Positions 18,698 to 28,011 of a stretch of 64,000 nt of DNA are shown here, one piece after another. The stretch is from Citromicrobium bathyomarinum. GTDB taxonomy: Bacteria > Pseudomonadota > Alphaproteobacteria > Sphingomonadales > Sphingomonadaceae. The DNA lies in contig CP155577.1 of the NCBI GenBank assembly GCA_001306305.2, forward strand, positions 2,153,501 to 2,217,500, given 5' to 3'. Each line of letters starts with the position of its first letter. Positions within the stretch are counted from its first letter, which is position 1. The translations under genes were made by a program, and so were the position numbers. Under the pieces are notes generated by a model. It was not told where the DNA came from, searched no databases, and saw nothing but the letters and a program-made list of their open reading frames with translations.

Positions 18698-20262
18698 CTC
18701 TTCAACCGTCCCTTCACCTTGCGCTTCACCCTGTCGCGCAACCGCGCGAGCAGGCCGCCTTTGCGGAAAAGTCCGCCGCGCGCAAATGGTCGCAGCAGAT
18801 CGTCGGGACGTTCCGGGTCCAGCATCGCCGATTCGGCGAGGTAGCGCGTCACCCCGTTCTTCTCTGGCGGGCGATAGGGCACCAGCCTGCGCGAACCCTC
18901 CAGTCCCAGCTCGCCAATCGCGCCCTGCATCGTGCCGTGCCGCTCCAGCGCCTGCGCCATCGCATCCTCGGCCACGCCGCAATGTTCGGCCAGCAGCGAG
19001 ACGCGGATGGAGCGGATCTCCTCCTCCAGCCCGCGCCCGGTATTGTGCGGACGGTTGGCATCGAGGATCACGTCGCATTCGCTGTCCAGCGCCATCGACC
19101 GGTTGTTGAGGTTGGCCGATCCGATCCGCACCACCTCGTCGTCGACGATCATCAGCTTGGCGTGAACGTAGATCGGCGTCTCGCCGGTATAGGGCACGTA
19201 GATCTCGAAAAACTCGTCGCCATCCGCCGCCTCGACCGCTTCGGCGACCAGATCGCGCGCATGATCCATCGCCTGCTGCTCGACCCAGCCATCGGCGTGT
19301 TTGGGATGGATGATGACGATTTCGGGCGGGTTCTCGCCCGACAGCCGCAGAGCGATCGCCTCAGCAATCTTGCGCGAGGTGAAATACTGGTTCTCGATAT
19401 AGATGAACCGCTTGGCCCGCGCGATGTGGGCGAGGAACAGCGTCTCGATCTCGTTGACTTCGGTCACGTCGCCGCACTCGGCACGGGTACGCGCGAGGCC
19501 CACCTCGACATCCTCGAACCCTGCCTTGAGCGGCTTGGGCCAAGGGGAGCGGATATTATCGGCGGGGCGTGCCAGCGGATCGCCACCCGCGACCTGCCAG
19601 CGGGTGTTGCACAGGTCGTGCAGCGCACCGGCGACCGGCCCCTCCATCATCAGCGTGATGTCGTGCCACGGGCCGTGTGTGCTGCCCGGCCAGTTGAGCC
19701 GCCGGGGGTCGTCTTCCAGATGCTCACGCGTGTCCCACCGGTCGTAGGTCAGGTCGATCCCGCCGCACACCGCCAGCTTGCGGTCGAAGACGGCGATTTT
19801 CTGGTGATGGCTGCACCCGGTCGGATGGTGGCTGTCGAAGCGGAAGCTGATCCCGTCGACCATCCACATCCGCGCAATGTCGTAAGCCATTCGTCCGCGT
19901 TTGAGGAATTGAACCCACGACAGCCCCCATTTGAGAATGCGGATGTCGAGATCCGTGTGTTCCTTGACCAGCCACGGGAGATAATCGCCCAGCCGCGCGG
20001 GACGATCGGCATCGCCATTGTCCCATTCCTCACCACGCCTCAGCGAGATGCGGGTGTCGAAATCCCACCCGATCAGCACGATCTGGTCGCGCGCGTTGTA
20101 CATCGCGGTGTGGACCAGCGCGAAGTAATCCTCCCCGTCGATCACCACCGCCAGTCGGTCGGCGATCGCATAGCGCCAGATGCCGGGTTCTGCGGACGCG
20201 TCGGGGCCGGTGCCACCGGCGATGGCACTGTTCGACCCGTCGCTGTCCCCCTCGCGACCCAC
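18694..20262 (-). CDS. Phospholipase D / cardiolipin-synthase-like protein
   Basis: A 522-residue protein with two HKD active-site motifs: SHHQKIAVFD (His153, Lys155, Asp160) and VHAKLMIVDDEVVRIGSANLNNRS in the C-terminal half. This is a complete PLD-superfamily phosphodiesterase or transferase. It has no obvious signal peptide or membrane helix; the C-terminus is strongly basic (RLRDRVKRKVKGRLKR), which could bind anionic membrane lipid. It resembles eukaryote-type PLD more than ClsA. GTG at 20262 is the longest start and is not backed by a good ribosome site, so the start is uncertain. Overlaps folE. Confidence 0.87.
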   Translation of the reverse strand: MGREGDSDGSNSAIAGGTGPDASAEPGIWRYAIADRLAVVIDGEDYFALVHTAMYNARDQIVLIGWDFDTRISLRRGEEWDNGDADRPARLGDYLPWLVKEHTDLDIRILKWGLSWVQFLKRGRMAYDIARMWMVDGISFRFDSHHPTGCSHHQKIAVFDRKLAVCGGIDLTYDRWDTREHLEDDPRRLNWPGSTHGPWHDITLMMEGPVAGALHDLCNTRWQVAGGDPLARPADNIRSPWPKPLKAGFEDVEVGLARTRAECGDVTEVNEIETLFLAHIARAKRFIYIENQYFTSRKIAEAIALRLSGENPPEIVIIHPKHADGWVEQQAMDHARDLVAEAVEAADGDEFFEIYVPYTGETPIYVHAKLMIVDDEVVRIGSANLNNRSMALDSECDVILDANRPHNTGRGLEEEIRSIRVSLLAEHCGVAEDAMAQALERHGTMQGAIGELGLEGSRRLVPYRPPEKNGVTRYLAESAMLDPERPDDLLRPFARGGLFRKGGLLARLRDRVKRKVKGRLKR

Positions 20263-20449
20263 TATTCCGTCGCGTCTTCGCGGGTTTCGAGGGGGAGCTC
20301 TCCCTGGTTATGCCGGGTGGCATCGCCCCGCCTCGGACGTTCGAAAATCGCTTCTGCACTGCTCACAAGGGGGCTCCGGAATGTGGTGTCCCTTCAACCA
20401 GAAGGCACGGCATGAGTTCCGCGAGCAACCCGACATGACGCGAGGACAG
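20263..20449. other. Intergenic region, nothing recognised
   Basis: 187 bases between the second TonB-dependent receptor and the PLD-like gene. I see no convincing ORF, hairpin with a T tail, or copy of the tRNA-Arg 3' end that would mark an attachment site. Confidence 0.5.
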
Positions 20450-22597
20450 TCAGAACTTGAGCGTCGCCTCGATCGCCCAGGTCGAGGGCTGGGCAAGGAA
20501 GCCGATATCGGTGGTAAGGCCGGAAAATTCCCTGGGATTGTAGTCCGCGTAATACTTCTCGTCGAAGATGTTACTGGCGCTCAGGAACAGGCCCATGCGG
20601 TCATTCTCGATCCCGATCCGCGCGCCCAGCAGGTTGAGCGGCCCCTGCACGTCGAGATTGTCGACCTGCCAGTACTTCTTGCCCCGATGTTCGTAATCCG
20701 CCCGCACGAGAAGATCGAATGTGTCCGAAATCGGCGCCTTGTACTGGAAGCCGAGGTTACCGGTGAAGCTGGTCGACTTGGGCGTGTGGTTGCCGATGAA
20801 GGACGGGTCCAGAGCATATTCCTTGATCTGGGTATCGGTCGTGCCAAGCGCCGCGAAGACCTGCAGCCCGTCGGCGACCAGCGCCTGCACCTCCAGTTCG
20901 ACCCCGAAGATGTCGACCCGGTCGATATTCCCGATGATCTGCGATGCCGATAGCGCGTCGATATAGAAGAACTGGAAATCGTCGCTTTTGGCGAAATAGA
21001 CCGCTCCGTTGAGGATGAGGCGGTTGTTCATCCAGCTCGACTTGAAGCCTGCTTCGAAATTCTGGAGATACTCGGACTGGTAGACGGGGATCGACACCGT
21101 CGGGGCATTGAACCCGCCCGACCGGAAGCCGGTCGAGTAGGTGCCGTAGACCAGCTTGTCGTCGTCCAGCCGGTAGGTCAGCGTAACTTTCGGCTGGACC
21201 GCGGAGAAGCTCTCGCTCCGCACGCCGCCATTCTCAAGGTCGGTCTGCCGCCGCTCGTCCAGGTCATAGCGCAGGGCACCCGACAGGATGAGAGAGTCGG
21301 TCAGGTCATATTCGAAGTTGGAATAGACCGCATAGGCGTCGTTCCGGTTGCTCTCGTTGAGCGTGATCAGCCTGAGCGCGGGATTATTGATCTGGTCGCG
21401 CGATCCGATGCCGCCGGCGGTGCCCTCGGCATCGATGAAGGCACGGGTCAGCAGGTCGCGGTTGGTGTGGAGATAATAGACCCCCGCGATCCACCGGAAC
21501 GGCAGCGCGTCGTCGGAAACGTAGCGCAGTTCCTGGCTCATCAACTCGACCGAGAGATCCTGGCCCTGCCCGGCCTGAATACCCAGGCCTGCAAAGCCGC
21601 CGGGATCATCAATCGCATTCGAGAAATCGAGATCGCCGCGGACGTTCTCCGCTAGGTCGGTGTAGGCGGAGATAGAGGTCAGAGTGCCGTTGCCGATCTC
21701 GAAATCCCACTTCATGGCCCCTTCGACAATATCGCCGAACGTCAGCCCTTCGATGTTCTCCGCAGGGTAGACGATATCGTCCGCATTGCCCGATCTGACC
21801 TGCGAATCGTAGATCCCGCCCGCCTGGAAATCGCGATAGGATGCACGCAGGTCCAGTTTGGTCGCGGCCCCGATATCCGACACGAAGCGACCGCGCAGCG
21901 TGTAGTCGTGATCGACGAAATCGACATTCTTGCCCGTGAAGCTGTTCTCGATCCGGCCGCCGTCGGAAATGTAGTTGCCCGAAACCCGCAGGCCGGAGCT
22001 GTCGCCGATCGGGGTCGAGATTGCTGCGTTGAGGTCGACGAAATCGCCCCTGCCGTAGGTCGCCTGAACCATGCCGGAAAACTCGTCCCCGGGGCGCTTG
22101 GTAACGATGTTGATCGCACCGCCGATCGCATTGCGCCCGTAAAGACCGCCCTGCGGGCCTTTCAGAACCTCGATCCGCTCCAGATCGAACAGATTCATCT
22201 TGAGCTGCTTCTGGCTGTTCTGCGGCACGCCGTCGACGATCACCGCGACCGGAGAATCGGCGTTGTTGATCTGGGTGACGCCGCGCACGACGACGAAGCT
22301 GTTGAGGTAGGTGAAGCTGTCGTCGAACGAGACGTTGGGGACCAGGTCCATGAAATCCTGGGTCGAATCGATGCCCGCGTCCGCAATCTGCTCTTCGCCG
22401 AAAGCCGACACTTGGATCGGTACGTCCTGCAACTGCTGGTTGCGCGTCTGCGCGGTGACCACGATGACACCGAGGCCTTCTTCATCGCCACTCTCGTCGT
22501 CGGCGACGGTCTGCGCGAAGCCGGGTGCAGCCATGCTCGCGGCGCTGGCGATGGCAAGGGCGCTGACGGTTCTGGCAAGAATTGTTGGGCGCATCAT
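20450..22597 (-). CDS. TonB-dependent receptor of the hydantoinase/DUF917 operon
   Basis: A 715-residue outer-membrane receptor: signal peptide MMRPTILARTVSALAIASAA... ending GFAQ|TVA, TonB-box-like GVIVVTAQTRNQQ, plug segment RIEVLKGPQGGLYGRNAIGGA and a barrel ending EATLKF with terminal Phe. The start ATG at 22597 is behind GAGGAG and overlaps the stop of a 45-codon small ORF as ATGA, so it is the last gene of a luxR-linked operon. The ligand is unknown; by context it should be the compound acted on by the hydantoinase-like and DUF917 proteins. Confidence 0.92.
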   Translation of the reverse strand: MMRPTILARTVSALAIASAASMAAPGFAQTVADDESGDEEGLGVIVVTAQTRNQQLQDVPIQVSAFGEEQIADAGIDSTQDFMDLVPNVSFDDSFTYLNSFVVVRGVTQINNADSPVAVIVDGVPQNSQKQLKMNLFDLERIEVLKGPQGGLYGRNAIGGAINIVTKRPGDEFSGMVQATYGRGDFVDLNAAISTPIGDSSGLRVSGNYISDGGRIENSFTGKNVDFVDHDYTLRGRFVSDIGAATKLDLRASYRDFQAGGIYDSQVRSGNADDIVYPAENIEGLTFGDIVEGAMKWDFEIGNGTLTSISAYTDLAENVRGDLDFSNAIDDPGGFAGLGIQAGQGQDLSVELMSQELRYVSDDALPFRWIAGVYYLHTNRDLLTRAFIDAEGTAGGIGSRDQINNPALRLITLNESNRNDAYAVYSNFEYDLTDSLILSGALRYDLDERRQTDLENGGVRSESFSAVQPKVTLTYRLDDDKLVYGTYSTGFRSGGFNAPTVSIPVYQSEYLQNFEAGFKSSWMNNRLILNGAVYFAKSDDFQFFYIDALSASQIIGNIDRVDIFGVELEVQALVADGLQVFAALGTTDTQIKEYALDPSFIGNHTPKSTSFTGNLGFQYKAPISDTFDLLVRADYEHRGKKYWQVDNLDVQGPLNLLGARIGIENDRMGLFLSASNIFDEKYYADYNPREFSGLTTDIGFLAQPSTWAIEATLKF

Positions 22598-22731
22598 TTG
22601 GCTCCTCGGCTGGGTCGTAGTTCGAAAATGGGATGGCTGGTTTCAGGTCCGGGGCCGACCCGGCGGTCGATATCGTCGAAGGATCGCGCGCCCGCGCTCA
22701 TCCCGGAGTTGATCACGTGCATTCCGCTCAT
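22594..22731 (-). CDS. Small ORF of 45 codons, unknown function, coupled to both neighbours
   Basis: Encodes a 45-residue peptide starting MSGMHVINSGMSAGARSF, with DDIDRRVGPGPETSHPIF in the middle and a basic end RPSRGAK. I do not recognise it. Support for translation: AGGAGGA lies 6-7 bases before the ATG; the ATG overlaps the DUF917 stop as ATGA; its own stop overlaps the receptor ATG as ATGA. It has no signal peptide, no membrane helix and no Cys. It could be a real small protein, a leader that couples translation to the receptor, or a precursor peptide. Real translation is likely; function is open. Confidence 0.65.
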   Translation of the reverse strand: MSGMHVINSGMSAGARSFDDIDRRVGPGPETSHPIFELRPSRGAK

Positions 22732-23834
22732 GATCCGTCCTCCTGCAGTTTGCCCAGCGGACTGTACTGTTCCGAAAGTCCGAACTGGTCGGGGCCGACG
22801 ATGGCGAGCGCCTCGGGCGTGGTCAGCGCAGGCGGAGCCTCGCACGCGATCACCGACACGCGCTGACCATAGGCCAGTCGCTCGGTCGGGATCGCATGGG
22901 CGGTTTCGCTGTCGACGATGGTCACCAGATCGGGAACGACCGCGCGAAGCGTGCCGTCGACGTGAACCGACAGATTCTCGTTCTGGAAGGCAACCACGGC
23001 CGAACTGCCACCCGCAATCGTCTCGACATGGCATTCGCCGGTGACCCAGCCATCCTTGGTCGTGCGCTCCACCGCAGTGATCTTGCCGCTGAACACCTCG
23101 GTCGGCGTGTTGTAATACTGGTGATCGTCGAGCGCGCGCAGCAGCCGCTCGATCGGCGGCAGATCGCCATAGGTCGCACCGGCAATGGCCTGTCCGATCT
23201 CGATCGCGGCACTGATGGTATAGCGTACACAGGCCGTGCGCGCCTGCGCGCCCGTCATCGGATAGCACGACAGACAGCCCGCCGCGCCCATCACGGCGAC
23301 GACGGGGCGGGCGAATTCCTCCGCCTTCTTGCCGTTTTCCGCTTCGAAAGTGACGACATTGCCGTGTTCGTCCGCGAGCGTCATCGGGGCCACCGCAACA
23401 CCGGCAATATTGAAGCTGGTCATCTGCAACTGCGGGAAGGCACGGCCCATCCCGTCGCCATCCAGCAGCGGCAGGCCGCGCATCGCAGCGTAGGCGACCG
23501 GCATCATGGAATTGCACCCGCCGATCTCCGCCGAGGTGATCACGCTGGCCTGGCAGCCGAGCCGCTGTTCGAGCGAGCGAACGGCGCGATCCTGATCCTC
23601 CAGCGAGAACAGCTTTTCCAGCATCACCGTCGGCGCGCCCATCGCCGCGGCCACGAACACGGAGTCGCTGTGGGTCAGCTCTGCCGGATCGGCCAGTTTC
23701 ACCGGCCCGTATTCGGCCAGCGCCTCGCGGCACAACAGCGACCCCAGATAAGGGTCCCCGCCGCCGCCGGTGCCGAGGAACGCCGAGCCTATCGCGAGAT
23801 GCTCGATATTTTCGAGCGTGACTGCCTCAACCAC
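22728..23834 (-). CDS. DUF917-family protein
   Basis: A 368-residue protein of the DUF917 family, which is regularly found beside hydantoinase/oxoprolinase genes. Seen: the N-terminal AIGSAFLGTGGGGDPYLGSLL, the GAPTVMLEKL segment and EIGGCNSMMPVAYAAMRGLPLLDGDGMGRAFPQLQM. Biochemical activity is not established for the family as far as I know. GTG at 23834 is the best start, 7 bases after AAGGAG; a TTG one codon earlier is possible. The start overlaps the end of the hydantoinase gene by 8 bases and the stop overlaps the small ORF. Confidence 0.88.
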   Translation of the reverse strand: MVEAVTLENIEHLAIGSAFLGTGGGGDPYLGSLLCREALAEYGPVKLADPAELTHSDSVFVAAAMGAPTVMLEKLFSLEDQDRAVRSLEQRLGCQASVITSAEIGGCNSMMPVAYAAMRGLPLLDGDGMGRAFPQLQMTSFNIAGVAVAPMTLADEHGNVVTFEAENGKKAEEFARPVVAVMGAAGCLSCYPMTGAQARTACVRYTISAAIEIGQAIAGATYGDLPPIERLLRALDDHQYYNTPTEVFSGKITAVERTTKDGWVTGECHVETIAGGSSAVVAFQNENLSVHVDGTLRAVVPDLVTIVDSETAHAIPTERLAYGQRVSVIACEAPPALTTPEALAIVGPDQFGLSEQYSPLGKLQEDGS

Positions 23835-25410
23835 CAACTGTCTCCTTAATGGCCAGATCGCCGACGGCGCGGCAGAAGACGCGCGTTGCCCCGCCCGGCA
23901 GGTATTGGAGCGGGAAGGTCTCGATATCGGTGATCTCCACGCTCCCGGCGGCAGCGCCCGCCTCGATCGCCTTGTCGGTTGCTTCCTTGCGCGCCTGTTC
24001 CAGCGCGTGTTCCCGCTCGGTCGGATCGGTAATCGCGAAGATCGAATCCACCTCGCCGCTGACCTGCCCGATCGCCGCGCCGATCGCATTGGCGACGCCT
24101 GCATGGTCGGGACGCATCATCTCGGACACGCCTGGCGGTTGCTGATTCACCAGTACCCCGCCGCCGCCGACCAAGATCATCGGCATCGGGTCCGGGCTCG
24201 TTTTGACCTTGTCTATCGCCGTCGCAACGATCTGCCGGATCGCCTCGGCCGCGCCCGTGACCAGAGCGGGGTCGATCGCGCCCAGCCTCTCGCGATCGCC
24301 GATCTGCGCCCAGCCCCCGGCCACTGCAATATCGCTCGCCGTGAGTTGCTCGCCGCCGAAAATCAGGGCTTCTTCGGTCAGCCGGTATCCCACCGAGTCC
24401 GGGCCCACCGTGACAACGCCATCCTGCTCGCGAACCCGCGATCCGCCTCCCAGGCCGACCGAGAGCACATCCGGCATCCGGAAATTCGTGCGCACTCCGC
24501 CGACATCTACGTGGACGCTCGACTGGCGGGGGAAGTTCTTGACCAGCACGCCGACATCGGATGTCGTGCCGCCGATATCGACGACGATCGCATCCGACGC
24601 TCCGGTAAGCCAGGCGGCACCGCGCAGGCTGTTGGTCGGCCCCGCAGCGAAGGTCAGCACGGGATAGCTGCGCATGTGATCCGCGCTCATCAGCGTGCCG
24701 TCATTCTGGCTGACGTAGTACGGGCAATCGAGGCCCAGCGTGGCGAGCGCATCGGCGAAGGCGGTGGCCACCTTTTCCGCCAGCGGACGCAGGCTCGCAT
24801 TCATGATTGCGGCATTCTCGCGCTCGATCAGACCGGTCCGACCCAGCTCCGACGACAGCGAGACCTCGATCTCGGGCGCGGCCCGCTGAACGATCTGCGC
24901 CGCGCGCCGCTCCTGGTCATCGTTGATCTGGCTGAAGATGCCTGAAATGGCGAGCTGCCCGACCCCGTCGCGCTGCAGAGTGCGGGCAACCTCCTCGACC
25001 GCATCTTCGTCCAGCTCGCCAATCGTGCGGCCGTCGAACTCGTAACCGCCCCTCACCAGCGTGCGCCCGGCGAAGACTGCATCGCGCACATCGTCCGGCC
25101 AGCCGGAAAACGGCGGCACACCGCGCGATGCGGGCAGGCCCAGGCGCAGGCAATGCACCTTGGCCAGATCGTGGCGCTGGACGAAAGCATTGGTGAAGTG
25201 GGTCGTGCCGATCATCACCGCTTCGACCGCGGCGGGGGACGCCTGCCCCTGCTCCAGAATCGTGCGAACCGCGGCGACGATGCCGCTGCCCACATCGCTG
25301 GTGGTAGGCACCTTCACCGTCGCGAGGACGTCACGATCGGACAGTAACACCGCATCAGTATTGGTGCCGCCTACGTCTACCCCTATGCGCAAACCCGATC
25401 TCCCGTTCAT
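23827..25410 (-). CDS. Hydantoinase/oxoprolinase-family protein (HyuA-like)
   Basis: A 527-residue HyuA-type protein of the ASKHA fold. N-terminal RIGVDVGGTNTDAVLL (phosphate-1 loop), central VVDIGGTTSDVGVLV (phosphate-2 loop) and MILVGGGGVLV near the C-terminus are visible. Full-length 5-oxoprolinases and N-methylhydantoinases couple ATP hydrolysis to opening of a five-membered cyclic amide; here there is no HyuB partner, the DUF917 protein taking that place. Substrate unknown. First gene of a four-gene overlapping operon; 127 bases separate it from the luxR gene upstream, with palindromes in the gap. Confidence 0.88.
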   Translation of the reverse strand: MNGRSGLRIGVDVGGTNTDAVLLSDRDVLATVKVPTTSDVGSGIVAAVRTILEQGQASPAAVEAVMIGTTHFTNAFVQRHDLAKVHCLRLGLPASRGVPPFSGWPDDVRDAVFAGRTLVRGGYEFDGRTIGELDEDAVEEVARTLQRDGVGQLAISGIFSQINDDQERRAAQIVQRAAPEIEVSLSSELGRTGLIERENAAIMNASLRPLAEKVATAFADALATLGLDCPYYVSQNDGTLMSADHMRSYPVLTFAAGPTNSLRGAAWLTGASDAIVVDIGGTTSDVGVLVKNFPRQSSVHVDVGGVRTNFRMPDVLSVGLGGGSRVREQDGVVTVGPDSVGYRLTEEALIFGGEQLTASDIAVAGGWAQIGDRERLGAIDPALVTGAAEAIRQIVATAIDKVKTSPDPMPMILVGGGGVLVNQQPPGVSEMMRPDHAGVANAIGAAIGQVSGEVDSIFAITDPTEREHALEQARKEATDKAIEAGAAAGSVEITDIETFPLQYLPGGATRVFCRAVGDLAIKETVGG

Positions 25411-25474
25411 GGTCGATCAGGAGCATGCCGTTCGCGGCACGCAGAGCAATTGAAGCGGTGTGGAGGGTGGCAAG

Positions 25475-25486
25475 CCTACTTGGTAG
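25475..25486. promoter_or_regulatory. Palindrome in front of the hydantoinase operon, candidate LuxR-type operator
   Basis: CCTACTTGGTAG, whose complement CTACCAAGTAGG is identical over 12 bases to the site just upstream of the luxR gene. It lies 65 bases before the hydantoinase start. Binding by the neighbouring MalT-like regulator is inferred. Confidence 0.6.
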
Positions 25487-25513
25487 TCATCGAATCCGGC
25501 ACGGCTTCCGGCA

Positions 25514-25530
25514 CTACCGAAACAAGTAGG
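25514..25530. promoter_or_regulatory. Second, looser copy of the palindrome
   Basis: CTACC then GAAA then CAAGTAGG: CTAC and GTAG arms 8 bases apart, sharing the CAAGTAGG half with the other two sites. It is 28-45 bases upstream of the compact site, a spacing that could allow cooperative binding. Confidence 0.45.
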
Positions 25531-25537
25531 TCCGCCG

Positions 25538-28006
25538 TCAGATCCAGCCCTTTTCCTGCGCGCGGACCACGGCTGAAAGCCGGTCGTGGACGCCCAGTTT
25601 CTTGAACACGCCTTTCAGGTGAAAGCGCACGCCGTGATCAGAAATGCCGAGTTCGCGCGCGAGCTCCTTGTCCGATCCGCCGGTCGCCAGCGCCCGGAGG
25701 ACATCGGTCTCGCGCTTGCTGAGCTCGCTCGCAGACGCCCTCGCCGCACGATCGCGATTCATCACACTGCGCAGAAAGTGCAGCTGGGCCTCGTCCGCAT
25801 CGGGCTGCGCGGACAGTTGTGCGACGTAATCGGCCAGATAGCCGCCAAGCATATCGGCGCAGGTCTGGCGCATCCCGGTTGCGATGCCCAGCGACGCCAG
25901 TTCGGCAACCTCGCGCAGCGCGCCTTCACGATCGCCCGAAACATGCCGCAGCGCGAACAGCAGCTGGGTCATACGCGAAACCGAATGGACCACTCCGCTC
26001 CTGCCCGCTTCCTCGCGCGCGTCGGACAACAGCGCGATCGCCTCCTCCGTCTTCCCTGCCCGGTGCATCTCATGCGCGGCGGCGAGAGAGAACAGCTCGC
26101 GCTCCTGCCAGCTCGACGCGGCAAGCCCGGAAAAGTCGGTGAGAGGCGGCTCGACGTCGACCCCATTTCCTCCCAGCCGGGCCTCGCCCACCAGACAGGC
26201 CATCACCGCGCCGAGGAGGTTGCCGATGCGGCCAAGCCCGCGTGCCTCCAGCTTGGCCCGCTCCTGCTCGACCAGTTGGATCGTCCGCGCGATCCCGTAA
26301 TCTTTCACATAGATACGGGTCATCGGCTCGTAGGCCGCGAAGTAGATGTCGAACCACGCCTCTGCCTCGGGCATGCGCTGGGCCGATTTGCGCAGCGAGT
26401 TGCGCGCGCTGGTCAGGCGTCCAGTCTCGAATTCCACCTTCGCGCCCAGCGCGGCGATCACCGTCTCGACGCCCTGATCGGTCGAGAATTCGTCGCGCCA
26501 CATCTTACGCGCCTTGGCCAGGCTTGCGCGCGCCTCGACCAGCTTGCCGCGCGCAATGTCGATCGTGGCCTGGTGGGCGTGCAGAAACATGAGGTTGTAG
26601 CGCGAACCCGCGCGCTCCCCCTCCAGCCGCGCCTCGCGCAGATTGGCTTCGGCCGCATCGAAACGGGCACGCTGCGAATTGAGGACGCAGGCCAGCGTCG
26701 CGAGGAAGGTCTGCCAGCCCGGCTCGCTCGACTGTTCGGAAAGAAGTTCCGTCAGGAACTCCAGATCGTCACGCCGCGCGAGCGCGCAGCCATAGACCAG
26801 CAGGGTCACCCGGACGATCTCGATCTCCCGCTGCATCGAGTTCGCCACGCGAGGGTCTTCGGACAGATCGCGCAGCTCCTGCTCCGCCAGATTGATCCGG
26901 CCCGACTTCAGGTTGACGATGCACCGCATCATCCGCAGCTCGGGAGACGCCGCGATCACCTCGTCGCTGGCGTTCTTCACCAGCGCGGCCAGATCCGCGA
27001 ATCCGCACAGCACCCAGATCAGCAGCGCGCCATGTTCTTCCGCATAGGCGCGGACCCGCTCCGGCATTGCGGCCTCTCCGGCCAGGCGCGCTGCATCGGT
27101 CAGCCTGCCGTTACGCGAGCATCGGTCCGCAAGGGCAATCACACGGTGCCGGTGCCCGGCCGGGTCCTGCAACAGCGACCATTCGCGCACGCATGCCGCA
27201 AGCGCGGGATTGATCGCATAGTGCCGCCCTTCGATGTCGACGAGACCGGACAGAACCCGCGCTACCGACGCCAGCACCCGGTCCGTTCGGACCTCGTCAT
27301 GCAGCAATTCCCGATCCGGAGAAGGCACCAGCGATGCCGCGGCCAGAGCCTGTTTCTGGCTGTCATCCAATAGCGGCAGTACCCGCCGCTCGACGACATC
27401 ATAGATCCCGCAATCGCGCAGGATATCGATATCTTCCCGGCCCCACGCATCGGTCTGCGCGCTGGCCGCCCAGTGCGAGAGCCTGACCGCCGCGTGCGGC
27501 CAGCCCCCGATCAGATCGAGAATGCGCATCCGGTTGGCGGGCCGGGCGATCTTGCGAAAGGCACGCGCGGCTTCGGCTCGGGTCAGTCTGAGCACCGCCG
27601 GCCCCACGATCGGGATCGGCTGCGCCAGCCCCTCTTCCAGAACGGAGAGGCCCTGCGGGTTGCTCATCCCGAGAAAGATCTGCCCTGCCCCTGCGCCCCG
27701 TGCGAACCTCTGCAGGGCCGAGCCGAGCCATCGGGCGTCGCACAGATCCGCATCCTCGACGATGATCCGGCGCGCCGCGTGGTCCATGTCCATCACCGCC
27801 TGGGCGGCGCATGTCGGATCGGCCAGATGGTCCAGCCTGTCGAAGTAGGAGACGCCCCCTTCCCCCGCATCCGGCTCGGCAAGCGATTGCAGCAGCCGCC
27901 TGGTCTCGAACCCGGGCGGCGCGCAGACGGCCACGATCGGTCCCGCAGCACAGGCCTGTTCGATAAAGCGATGGACCCGTTTGGTGAAAACCGGAAAAAC
28001 CTCCAA
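25538..28006 (-). CDS. MalT-like LuxR-family transcriptional regulator with degenerate Walker A
   Basis: An 822-residue regulator of the large MalT/LAL kind: N-terminal NTPase-like region, long helical TPR-like middle, and a C-terminal LuxR helix-turn-helix (SASELSKRETDVLRALATGGSDKELARELGISDHGVRFHLKGVFKKLGVHDR). The expected Walker A of this family (APAGYGKTT) reads APPGFETRR at residues 29-37, so the Gly-Lys-Thr core is lost; IIVEDADLC may be a Walker B remnant. The start is probably the TTG at 28006; no better in-frame start is near. A palindrome lies 6-20 bases upstream of it, suggesting autorepression. It precedes the hydantoinase operon on the same strand. Confidence 0.88.
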   Translation of the reverse strand: MEVFPVFTKRVHRFIEQACAAGPIVAVCAPPGFETRRLLQSLAEPDAGEGGVSYFDRLDHLADPTCAAQAVMDMDHAARRIIVEDADLCDARWLGSALQRFARGAGAGQIFLGMSNPQGLSVLEEGLAQPIPIVGPAVLRLTRAEAARAFRKIARPANRMRILDLIGGWPHAAVRLSHWAASAQTDAWGREDIDILRDCGIYDVVERRVLPLLDDSQKQALAAASLVPSPDRELLHDEVRTDRVLASVARVLSGLVDIEGRHYAINPALAACVREWSLLQDPAGHRHRVIALADRCSRNGRLTDAARLAGEAAMPERVRAYAEEHGALLIWVLCGFADLAALVKNASDEVIAASPELRMMRCIVNLKSGRINLAEQELRDLSEDPRVANSMQREIEIVRVTLLVYGCALARRDDLEFLTELLSEQSSEPGWQTFLATLACVLNSQRARFDAAEANLREARLEGERAGSRYNLMFLHAHQATIDIARGKLVEARASLAKARKMWRDEFSTDQGVETVIAALGAKVEFETGRLTSARNSLRKSAQRMPEAEAWFDIYFAAYEPMTRIYVKDYGIARTIQLVEQERAKLEARGLGRIGNLLGAVMACLVGEARLGGNGVDVEPPLTDFSGLAASSWQERELFSLAAAHEMHRAGKTEEAIALLSDAREEAGRSGVVHSVSRMTQLLFALRHVSGDREGALREVAELASLGIATGMRQTCADMLGGYLADYVAQLSAQPDADEAQLHFLRSVMNRDRAARASASELSKRETDVLRALATGGSDKELARELGISDHGVRFHLKGVFKKLGVHDRLSAVVRAQEKGWI

Positions 28007-28011
28007 GGATT

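Noticed and set aside
22500-23044. Plus-strand frames opposite DUF917 and the receptor
   Set aside because: Shadows without ribosome sites or similarity.
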